Source: a virus
DNA length: 46,613 bases
Virus record (IMG/VR): IMGVR_UViG_3300042386_001046
Location: 1-46,613 of that record
Strand: one strand, 5' to 3'
Position numbers and translations under genes: made by a program. Shown piece by piece: positions 9,201-15,223 of the stretch. The notes beneath the pieces were generated by a model that was not told the origin of the DNA, did not search any database, and saw nothing but the letters and a program-made list of their open reading frames with translations. The first letter of the stretch is position 1. Every line of letters starts with the position of its first letter.

Positions 9201-9390
9201 GTGAAGTACCTCCAAAGTAAAGTTGGAATTCGTCATAGTTAGTGACAAATATAGGTTCAAATGCCGGTCCCTTAATAGTTTCACCAACAATACCTAAAGT
9301 AGTTACACCCACATTTTGAGACACAAAACTCAAATCTCTTTCAGATGTATACACACCTGGAGAAACGAAAACTGTGTTTGATTTAGCCAT
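6205..9390 (-). CDS. gp18: Contractile tail sheath protein (T4 gp18-like), enlarged
   Basis: The N-terminus (VFVSPGVYTSERDLSF, then GIVGETIKGPAFEP) and the C-terminus (INVRRLLLQARKLISAVAVR, TPEDLDRNQMIGKIYIKPTK) are the hallmarks of myovirus sheath proteins, which polymerise around the tube and contract to drive infection. The length of 1061 residues is far above the 659 of T4 gp18. The extra material is mostly a Ser/Thr/Gly/Tyr-rich region between about residues 100 and 420, probably surface domains on the outside of the sheath. The gene is followed by a strong terminator. The start is ATG at 9390, since MAKSNTVFVSPGVY fits the family opening. Confidence 0.93.
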   Translation of the reverse strand: MAKSNTVFVSPGVYTSERDLSFVSQNVGVTTLGIVGETIKGPAFEPIFVTNYDEFQLYFGGTSPEKFINTQIPKYEAAYIAKSYLQQSNQLFVTRVLGLSGYDAGPSWSISTVANVDCDTIIFTGSTNYLLTFTGTSASTSSITFGSVPTALNPNIFSLPYTTFNGGTSSISDDMKSLVLNIMRSQATSAYTGSMWGTIPASAYTSYSSVYSAITNEYGVTSLSAITCDSKNDPWFYSTFGLMYGDSYSGISFNASVTSLSGTAYGNAGSFSGCVSGTVFSYSGTAFSDYNDIVVATLRSRGLADYSSDNGPVYQVSATTALTMVCSGSYSGVTKNPLSTFLLSGNTIDNTNFTYEVNLLETSPNFISKVLGVSNFSKPRTTFPLFVEEAYTTLINYAYNKGYIRGLNCGLDTSAKARDLTTDSLGWYLEQYQSAESPWVVSELRGNKIYELFKFFTISDGNNSNTQVKITVANISFTNGTFDVIVRDFYDTDSNPVVVEKFSNCSMDPNLNNYVAKKIGTSDGEYQLNSKYVMLEVNVDAPIDALPCGFEGYINREYPSSNSAFPIYKTKYYIPGETIYDPPFGNSAGVNNDTQSSGDNVRRSYLGFSSQFGIDESLLIYKGKQNPVSDFCDAVTGSDWAYLSRGFHMDSGATVVTIGQLSPNYNGLTTSGNQAFDCGVASFNTEPTSETNPYYRLYSRKFTLALQGGFDGWDIYTERRTNSDRFVLGRSGYLAGACVSTSYPLATGTGMFKQITVGDNSVDWANTDYYAYLLGQKTFSNPEAVNINVFVTPGIDIDNNSNLVEASIDMIENDRADSIYITTIPDFNLLQPSTSVDNLYYPQEVVDILETAGIDSNYTATYYPWVLTRDTVNNTQIYLPATAEVTRNLALTDNIAFPWFAAAGYTRGLVNAIKARKKLTQEDRDTLYKGRINPIATFNDVGTVIWGNKTLQIRESALDRINVRRLLLQARKLISAVAVRLLFEQNDAVVRQQFLDAVNPILDSIRRDRGLYDFRVTVQNTPEDLDRNQMIGKIYIKPTKALEFIDIEFLITPTGASFENI

Positions 9391-9422
9391 TTAATGTAAG
9401 TTTTTTTATAATTTATTTTTCT

Positions 9423-9429
9423 ATAAATA
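9423..9429 (-). promoter_or_regulatory. TATTTAT element upstream of sheath gene
   Basis: Minus-strand GTATTTATAG lies 32 bases before the sheath ATG. The opposite strand here reads TATAAATA, the T4 late promoter core, pointing toward the small plus-strand gene. Confidence 0.35.
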
Positions 9430-9466
9430 CTTTCAGGTTTTTCAAAAAACTTTACATATCTTAATC

Positions 9467-9473
9467 TATTTAT
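9467..9473 (+). promoter_or_regulatory. TATTTAT element before the small plus-strand gene
   Basis: Plus-strand CTATTTATATTTTGG lies 34 bases before the ATG at 9508. With the element for the sheath gene it makes a back-to-back arrangement in a 117-base divergent spacer. Confidence 0.3.
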
Positions 9474-9507
9474 ATTTTGGTATGATTTTTTTCTACTTTT
9501 TTATCCT

Positions 9508-9654
9508 ATGAAATTTAAAAATTTAAAAATATCGGAATATCATCACGATTTACTAAAAAAACATTGCGATAAGCACGGTCTTAAAATAAATAAATTTATA
9601 GAAATGTTAATTAAAAAAAATTGTACAAATAAAAATGATATTTACGGAGAGTAA
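9508..9654 (+). CDS. Small ribbon-helix-helix-like protein
   Basis: A 48-residue frame begins MKFKNLKISEYHHDLLKKHC, continues with GLKINKFIEMLIKK, and ends at TAA 9654. The layout is a short basic beta strand (KFKNLKIS), a helix, a turn (KHGLK) and a second helix. That is the plan of Arc/CopG-type ribbon-helix-helix DNA-binding proteins, many of which are of this size in phages. It lies alone on the plus strand between minus-strand structural genes, and its stop codon abuts the stop of the convergent neck gene at 9655. A regulatory role is inferred from the fold only. It is too short for strong proof but the frame is clean and the codon use normal. Confidence 0.6.
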   Translation: MKFKNLKISEYHHDLLKKHCDKHGLKINKFIEMLIKKNCTNKNDIYGE

Positions 9655-10692
9655 TTAAATTAACTCAATACCTAATGACATTTTAGAATCCAATTCCGAG
9701 GTGACTTTTTGTATATCAATTTGTAAAGTATCACCATTATTAATTTGAATGGTTGATGAATTGGACCCATAAAAAAGACCATTAATGTATATATAATAAT
9801 TTGTAATATTAACCTTAGACTCAACAGTTAAGTTGGCGGTATATTTAAATTCTTGTGTAATCGTTGTGGTCGCACCTTCAAAATTTAAAGTTAAACTTGA
9901 AGATGGAGCGGTTTCATTTTTAATTTTTTTAGATTTCACTTTTTTTGTATCTGTTTCAATTAATTGTAATACTCTATTAATTGCAGGTTTAACTTCAAAT
10001 TCATCTTCATCAATTAAAAACCCCATTAATGTAAACCCGTAACTTTGGATATAATATCTTCTTTTTTCAACGTCCATTACTGATTCATCAGAAATTTCAT
10101 TCATAACTATTGGAATGTAATGACCTTTAACATTTGTGTAAGCTTGACGAGATGAAAATTTTTCTATTACTTTTTTATTAAACTTATTTAACTCTCTCAT
10201 TCTATTACAAACTATTTTTACTGAGTATGTAATATCAACAGGTACTGGTTGTGGTATTGTATAAACATCGTACCCTTTTCTTTCACCATCCCACGTTGGT
10301 ACTGCTGCGTAAAAATATTGTTTTCTATTTGGAATAGTCCACATTAATGATGGTAATGAACCGTATTTAACTTCAGGATTTCTAATTGTTGTCACAAAAG
10401 GAGGTTCAGGATTTTTATCTAAATTTTGAAATGACCAAGTTTTTGCGTAATTTGACCAGTTTTGAGTTGTCATGATAATGTCAATAATTGGTACTTTAAC
10501 ACCATCAGTACTAATCTCTAAATCATTTTTAACAAAATCTAAAAACCCTCTATCCAAATCTTCGTGTAATATAGATTTTGGTAGATATGTTCCATGCTCG
10601 TTAATCATATCAAGCATTTCTATCCTACGAGACAATCCTTCTTTTTTAGGGATAAGACTAATGTCTTTTTTTATTTTTTTAGGTAACCCCAT
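9655..10692 (-). CDS. Neck/tail completion protein, possibly gp15-like
   Basis: The 345-residue product shows the layout of T4 gp15, the tail terminator and sheath stabiliser. It has an N-terminal region with DIIMTTQNWSNYAKTW, a central PVPVDITYSVKIVCNRM beta-helix stretch near residue 150, and then RRYYIQSYGFTLMGFLID around residue 215. A C-terminal beta domain (residues 260 to 345, TLNFEGATTTITQEFKYTAN) is probably an addition. It starts one base after the stop of the gp14-like gene upstream, so the two are translationally linked, and the sheath gene follows. Identification rests on pattern and neighbourhood, so gp15-like is tentative. Neck or tail structural protein is safer. Confidence 0.6.
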   Translation of the reverse strand: MGLPKKIKKDISLIPKKEGLSRRIEMLDMINEHGTYLPKSILHEDLDRGFLDFVKNDLEISTDGVKVPIIDIIMTTQNWSNYAKTWSFQNLDKNPEPPFVTTIRNPEVKYGSLPSLMWTIPNRKQYFYAAVPTWDGERKGYDVYTIPQPVPVDITYSVKIVCNRMRELNKFNKKVIEKFSSRQAYTNVKGHYIPIVMNEISDESVMDVEKRRYYIQSYGFTLMGFLIDEDEFEVKPAINRVLQLIETDTKKVKSKKIKNETAPSSSLTLNFEGATTTITQEFKYTANLTVESKVNITNYYIYINGLFYGSNSSTIQINNGDTLQIDIQKVTSELDSKMSLGIELI

Positions 10693-10693
10693 T

Positions 10694-11209
10694 TTATATT
10701 CCGTTAAATTCGTTTGGTCCTACAGGTGACGCATTTATTGTTCTGTAGAATGGTTTATATCCTGCGTAAGTATGTTTATTATCTGAAACAACTTTACCAT
10801 CATTATTAACTGTATAGTATCTTACACGGTTTTCTTTTTCATAATACCCTATATAGTCACCATATTCAATTTCAATACCTAATTCATCCAAATGTGACTG
10901 ATATACTGAAATTCTAATATTACCAGGTTCAAATTGATTAATTTTACTAGTACCTATATTTTTATTTTCAGGTGCAGATACTTGAACATATGCCTTAAAC
11001 TCGACAGGTGTGAGAAATTTAATTCCGTTAGCTAAAGCCTCCCCATAAACATCATCAATATCTGTCTTTTGTTTATCGATTTTGTATAAGACCAAAGTAA
11101 AGTTCATATCCCCTTCTAGCCATTCTCTACCCATACCCACATCTAATGTGAAGTCCTCGGCTCCAAAAAATTTTCCTAAACGAGTAATTGGTACATTTCT
11201 TTGTGACAT
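10694..11209 (-). CDS. Neck protein, possibly gp14-like
   Basis: This 171-residue product lies first in the minus-strand neck-sheath run. The stretch TDIDDVYGEALANGIKFLTP followed by a beta segment, GDYIGYYEKENRVRYYTV and PFYRTINASP resembles the pattern of T4-type gp14 neck proteins (DxxYGE, then a loading surface and a PFY segment). T4 gp14 has 256 residues, so this one is shorter. In T4, gp13 and gp14 together seal the filled head and receive the tail. A gp13-like gene is nearby on the other strand, which supports the call. Confidence in the exact homology is modest. Confidence 0.5.
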   Translation of the reverse strand: MSQRNVPITRLGKFFGAEDFTLDVGMGREWLEGDMNFTLVLYKIDKQKTDIDDVYGEALANGIKFLTPVEFKAYVQVSAPENKNIGTSKINQFEPGNIRISVYQSHLDELGIEIEYGDYIGYYEKENRVRYYTVNNDGKVVSDNKHTYAGYKPFYRTINASPVGPNEFNGI

Positions 11210-11213
11210 ATTG

Positions 11214-11220
11214 ATAAATA
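11214..11220 (-). promoter_or_regulatory. TATTTAT element before gp14-like gene
   Basis: Minus-strand GATATTTATCA lies 4 bases before the ATG at 11209, inside the 54-base spacer between divergent genes. Confidence 0.4.
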
Positions 11221-11263
11221 TCTTTATTTCACTTATTATTATAAGTAATGTAATATTGAAAGT

Positions 11264-13021
11264 TTGGAAACAGGAACTTCACATTTAAGTATTGAACAAA
11301 AAGCCCTAAGTATTTTAGAAAATTATGAAGGGTCAAATAACTATATACTTAAAATTAAAAAACAATGTGAGACAAACAAAAAACACATCCCAACTAGAGC
11401 TCAATGTGAGTATATAATAACTTATTATACCACAACTCCAAAAGTTGCCAAAAAATGGGTGGATATTGATTCTTATTTTTCACAAAAACTTGTCGAGGAT
11501 AATCCATTTATAAAAGAGCCTGATAAAATTTATGTAGAAAAAATTTTAATAGAAAAAGATAAATCTTATCATATTTGGGGTAAGATTCATAGTGGTGAAA
11601 CTATTCATGATTTTTGGATACCTAAAGCCGCGATTGTTAAACAATATAAAGAAAATGTAATTGAGGTCGATTATTCTAAGTATCAAAATCGACTCCCCTT
11701 ATCTCACCAAAAAGAAGCGATAGAAAAACTATTAAAAAATGATAAATTCATTTTAGCGGACGATATGGGATTAGGTAAAACTACCTCAACAGTAATTGCA
11801 AGTTTAGAAAGTGGTGCTAAAAAAATATTGATAATTTGTCCAGCGTCTTTAAAAATCAATTGGGAAAGAGAAATTAAAAATTATACAGATAAAAATATTT
11901 TTATTTGTGAAGGTAAAAAATATGAGGACAGTGATTTTGTAATTACAAATTATGATATCCTTAAAAATTTTTACGACCCAAAGGACAAAGAAAATTCATT
12001 AATATTCAAATCAAATTTTGATTTAATCATAATTGATGAAGCACATTATGTTTCTAACGCTCAGGCACAAAGAACCAAAATTATAATGGACTTAACTAAG
12101 AATGTTAAAAAACTTTGGTTATTAACAGGTACTCCAATGACATCAAGACCAATGAATTACTACAATCTTTTAAAATTAATTGATAGTCCTGTTAGTCAGA
12201 ATTGGATGGCGTACGCAATTAGATATTGTAACGGATATCAATTTAGGGTTGGTAATAAAAAAGTTTGGAATGTTACAGGTGCATCAAATTTAGAAGAACT
12301 TAGAGAAAGAACTTCTCGTCAAATTTTAAGAAGACTAAAAACAGATGTTTTAGATTTACCTGAAAAAATAATGACCCCTGTTTATTTGAGATTAAAATCA
12401 AAATTTTATGAAGGATTAATGGGTGAGTACTATGATTGGTATAATAATAGACAAGAAGAATCTAAATCACTTTCAATACAGTTTACAAAATTAATGAAAG
12501 TAAGACAAGTTATTGCCGAAGAAAAAATACCAACAACAATTGAGTTAGCTGAAAATATTTTAGAACAAGGTAAAAAAGTAATCATTTTTAGTAATTTTAC
12601 AGAACCTCTAAAAAAAATACATGAACATTTTGGTAAAAAATCAGTTTATTTAGATGGGTCAACTACAAAACCCGCAAGACAGGATGCTGTTGACAGATTT
12701 CAAACTGATGAAAAAGTTCAAGTATTTTGTGGTAATATTAAAGCCGCAGGTGTTGGTTTAACATTAACCGCGGCTGAGGCGTGTATTATGAATGATTTAT
12801 CTTTCGTACCCGCAGACCATTCACAAGCTGAAGATAGAGCGTACCGATATGGTCAAAAAAATTCAGTTTCCGTATATTACCCAATTTTTGAAAATACAAT
12901 TGAAGGGGTAATTTATGACATTTTAGATAACAAGAAAAAAATAATAGGAACTGTAATGGGTGACGACGGAACGTCCTCGGATATTGTTGAACAAATACTT
13001 AACGAAATCAATAGTAAGTAA
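11264..13021 (+). CDS. SNF2-family helicase/translocase (SMARCAL1/HARP-like)
   Basis: The 585-residue protein has a complete SNF2 motor: Walker A DMGLGKTT at residues 167 to 174, DEAH at 258 to 261 in IIIDEAHYV, LTGTP near 287, and the C-terminal arginine finger motif QAEDRAYRYGQ in the last 70 residues. About 140 residues precede the motor. SNF2 ATPases translocate on double-stranded DNA. SMARCAL1-like members re-anneal or remodel forks, and phages use them in replication and repair. The start is uncertain. The frame opens after an in-frame stop at 11246, no ATG occurs before the motor, and TTG at 11264 is the best candidate. The gene stands alone in a structural neighbourhood, just ahead of the superoxide dismutase gene. 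Confidence 0.88.
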   Translation: METGTSHLSIEQKALSILENYEGSNNYILKIKKQCETNKKHIPTRAQCEYIITYYTTTPKVAKKWVDIDSYFSQKLVEDNPFIKEPDKIYVEKILIEKDKSYHIWGKIHSGETIHDFWIPKAAIVKQYKENVIEVDYSKYQNRLPLSHQKEAIEKLLKNDKFILADDMGLGKTTSTVIASLESGAKKILIICPASLKINWEREIKNYTDKNIFICEGKKYEDSDFVITNYDILKNFYDPKDKENSLIFKSNFDLIIIDEAHYVSNAQAQRTKIIMDLTKNVKKLWLLTGTPMTSRPMNYYNLLKLIDSPVSQNWMAYAIRYCNGYQFRVGNKKVWNVTGASNLEELRERTSRQILRRLKTDVLDLPEKIMTPVYLRLKSKFYEGLMGEYYDWYNNRQEESKSLSIQFTKLMKVRQVIAEEKIPTTIELAENILEQGKKVIIFSNFTEPLKKIHEHFGKKSVYLDGSTTKPARQDAVDRFQTDEKVQVFCGNIKAAGVGLTLTAAEACIMNDLSFVPADHSQAEDRAYRYGQKNSVSVYYPIFENTIEGVIYDILDNKKKIIGTVMGDDGTSSDIVEQILNEINSK

Positions 13022-13022
13022 G

Positions 13023-13029
13023 TATTTAT
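13023..13029 (+). promoter_or_regulatory. TATTTAT element before superoxide dismutase gene
   Basis: GTATTTATTATTG begins right after the helicase stop codon and ends 5 bases before the ATG at 13035. Confidence 0.4.
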
Positions 13030-13034
13030 TATTG

Positions 13035-13745
13035 ATGAAATCATTAAATTTATTATCAGAATCTTTACAGAAAAAAATAACAGGTGATATAGTATTACCT
13101 GAAACAAAGTATTTTATCAATGAAATGAAAACCATAGGTATCGATAAATTACCGTATGGTTATGCATCTCTTCGTAGGTTTATTGACCCTGAAACTATGA
13201 AGTTTCATTATCAAAAACATTATAAAGGGTACGTAAAAAAATTAAACTCAGCGTTACGAAAAAGAGATTACGGTGATGTTGAGTTAGAAAATATTGTTAA
13301 ACAAATTTCAAAATATAATACCGTAATTAGAAATAATGCGGGTGGAGCATTTAATCACGCACTTTTTTGGAAAATGTTATCTCCAACACCTCAAAAACCA
13401 TACGGTGAAATTTTAGAAAAAATTAAAAAAGATTTTGGTTCTTATAGAGAATTTAAAGAAAGGTTTGAGTCTGTTGCAAAAAAAAGATTTGGTTCTGGAT
13501 GGATATGGTTAGTAATAACAAAAAGTGGTAAATTAAAAGTGATGTCTACTCAAAACCAAGACAATCCATTGATGAATATATTTGACAGAGGTGGGTTCCC
13601 AATTTTAGGGTTAGATTTATGGGAACATGCATATTATTTAAAATATCAAAATAAAAGAGACGAATATATTACAAATTTTTGGGATGCGGTAAATTGGAAA
13701 TTCATAAATGAACTTTATTTATCTAAAACTAAAAAGTCAAATTGA
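13035..13745 (+). CDS. Fe/Mn superoxide dismutase-like protein
   Basis: The 236-residue product has all four metal ligands of the Fe/Mn SOD family: His58 in KFHYQKHYKGYV, His108 in AGGAFNHALFW, and Asp194 and His198 in GLDLWEHAYYLKY. It also has the GSGWIWLV and NFWDAVNW motifs. The enzyme turns superoxide into peroxide and oxygen. The family is usually 190 to 210 residues, and the surplus is mainly an N-terminal extension of about 30 residues (MKSLNLLSESLQKKI) without a signal peptide. I chose ATG at 13035. A longer frame reaching 12960 would overlap the helicase in another frame. The gene lies directly before the gp13-like neck gene. Intact ligands suggest activity, though a structural use cannot be excluded. 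Confidence 0.9.
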   Translation: MKSLNLLSESLQKKITGDIVLPETKYFINEMKTIGIDKLPYGYASLRRFIDPETMKFHYQKHYKGYVKKLNSALRKRDYGDVELENIVKQISKYNTVIRNNAGGAFNHALFWKMLSPTPQKPYGEILEKIKKDFGSYREFKERFESVAKKRFGSGWIWLVITKSGKLKVMSTQNQDNPLMNIFDRGGFPILGLDLWEHAYYLKYQNKRDEYITNFWDAVNWKFINELYLSKTKKSN

Positions 13746-13752
13746 TATTTAT
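13746..13752 (+). promoter_or_regulatory. TATTTAT/TATAAATA palindrome before gp13-like gene
   Basis: TATTTATAAATA lies 11 bases before the ATG at 13764. It contains both TATTTAT and, overlapping it at 13750 to 13757, the T4 late promoter core TATAAATA. Confidence 0.45.
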
Positions 13753-13763
13753 AAATAAAAACT

Positions 13764-14885
13764 ATGTCAGTAATTGCAGAACCATACAGAAGTGATTTAT
13801 ATACTAAAGTACGTCACGTATTAGGAGCTCCCCTACGTTCAATAGAACTTGAGGACGAACAAATGGACACTTTATTAGAATTTTCAATAGGTGATTATTC
13901 ACAATATGTTCAAAACTTTTTAATTGAGTCTCAGTGGGCTCAATTATGGGGATTAAATATGGACACTCAATCATTATCAAGAGCGTTTGTAACTAAAGAT
14001 TTTAATTTAGAACAAAGATACTCGTACGCCTATTCTAAAATTGTAGGATTACAAGCTGGAGGTGATTGGGTTTTGAAAAAAGATTATATACAATTATCTC
14101 CAGGTCAACAAATTTATGAAGTTCCCGCAGGTAGAGAAATTAATGAATTACTTTGGTTTACACCTGCCGAGTTAAATAATATTTTATTTGACCCTTGGAG
14201 TTTTGGAGCATTAGGAGGTCCAGGTTTAGGTGGTCCCGCAGGTTACTCCCAAATGGGTTACTCAGGTTCATATTTCATGATGCCGGCATTTGATATGTTA
14301 TTAAGGATGCAAGAAATAAACATCCAAAGAAGAATTATTGCGGGTGATTTAACTTATAGAATTACGGCTTTACCTGATGGTAAAAAGGGTATACATTTAA
14401 TGCAGACACCTGGAGGTAGATTTGATTTTGGTAACTCAACTTTAATGAGAGGTAAAGTTTGGTATTGGTATTATGATGTCGGTCCTGCTGATAGAGATAA
14501 ATGTTTAAAACAAAATCCTGATATAATACGATTACCATCTGATGTACCACAAGATTCTATGTCTTGGGTTGATTTAAATAATCCCGCACAACAATGGGTG
14601 AGAAGATATTTTATTGCAAGTTGTAAAGAAACTTTATCTAAAGTAAGAGGTAAATATTCAGGAAATTTAAAAACCCCTGATTCTGAATTAACAATGGATT
14701 ATACTTCGTTAGCTACTGAAGGTAAGGATGAAAAATTAAAACTGATTGAGGAATTAATTGGAGCTGAAGGTATTTTAACAAGATTAAAACCTGAAAAAGT
14801 GATGGAAAGGGAAGCTTTAACTGCTGAAAATTTAAACAAACAAATGAAGTTTAGAGCATTCCCAAGACAAATATATGTAATTTAA
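13764..14885 (+). CDS. Neck protein, gp13-like (head completion)
   Basis: The 373-residue product resembles T4-type gp13 neck proteins, which join the portal to the tail. It has an N-terminal helical part (DLYTKVRHVLGAP, LLEFSIGDYSQYVQNFL) and then WVLKKDYIQLSPGQQIYEVP and REINELLWFTP near residues 105 to 140. A conserved WVRRYFIASCKETLSKVRGK helix near residue 285 marks the C-terminal part, followed by a helical tail. A Gly-rich loop (residues 148 to 170) is an insertion. T4 gp13 has 309 residues. It is followed within 3 bases by the next small gene. The call is by pattern and by neighbours, without a search. Confidence 0.6.
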   Translation: MSVIAEPYRSDLYTKVRHVLGAPLRSIELEDEQMDTLLEFSIGDYSQYVQNFLIESQWAQLWGLNMDTQSLSRAFVTKDFNLEQRYSYAYSKIVGLQAGGDWVLKKDYIQLSPGQQIYEVPAGREINELLWFTPAELNNILFDPWSFGALGGPGLGGPAGYSQMGYSGSYFMMPAFDMLLRMQEINIQRRIIAGDLTYRITALPDGKKGIHLMQTPGGRFDFGNSTLMRGKVWYWYYDVGPADRDKCLKQNPDIIRLPSDVPQDSMSWVDLNNPAQQWVRRYFIASCKETLSKVRGKYSGNLKTPDSELTMDYTSLATEGKDEKLKLIEELIGAEGILTRLKPEKVMEREALTAENLNKQMKFRAFPRQIYVI

Positions 14886-14888
14886 TTT

Positions 14889-15221
14889 ATGCCAACTTTA
14901 AAAACACAACCTGAAAAAAGAATAATCAACGGAATTGAAAAATTAGTATCAACAAAAGTAATTACTAGTGAACCTGAATACACACCTAGTGGTGAGTTTT
15001 TAGTTATTACCGTGGATTCCGACCAAGTTTTAATTAGATTAAACTCTGAGTTATGTGACCACATAATTATCAAAGCGTTAACTGAAACAAGGATTGTACC
15101 TGATAAATTTAAAATTGATAGAGAATACGATGATATGGTAATCGGAAAAGGTGCCAGTGTTGAATTGTGTTTTGTCTTCAACACTTGGTACGTTATTTCA
15201 TCTGACGGTGTAAAAGATTAA
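14889..15221 (+). CDS. Small protein of unknown function, probable virion component
   Basis: This 110-residue, mostly beta protein begins MPTLKTQPEKRIINGIEKL and ends ELCFVFNTWYVISSDGVKD. The final strand pattern of hydrophobic residues before TWYVISSDG is common in the C-terminal beta domains of phage decoration and fibre proteins. It starts 3 bases after the gp13-like gene and so belongs to the same message. Its stop lies 2 bases before the stop of the convergent DNA polymerase gene, with no hairpin between them. I do not recognise the family. Confidence 0.7.
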   Translation: MPTLKTQPEKRIINGIEKLVSTKVITSEPEYTPSGEFLVITVDSDQVLIRLNSELCDHIIIKALTETRIVPDKFKIDREYDDMVIGKGASVELCFVFNTWYVISSDGVKD

Positions 15222-15223
15222 TA

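Noticed and set aside
12960-13034. Longer start for the superoxide dismutase
   Set aside because: It would overlap the helicase gene and read through the TATTTAT element. ATG at 13035 fits better.
15222-15223. Terminator between convergent genes at 15221 and 15224
   Set aside because: Only two bases separate the stops and no hairpin is visible nearby.
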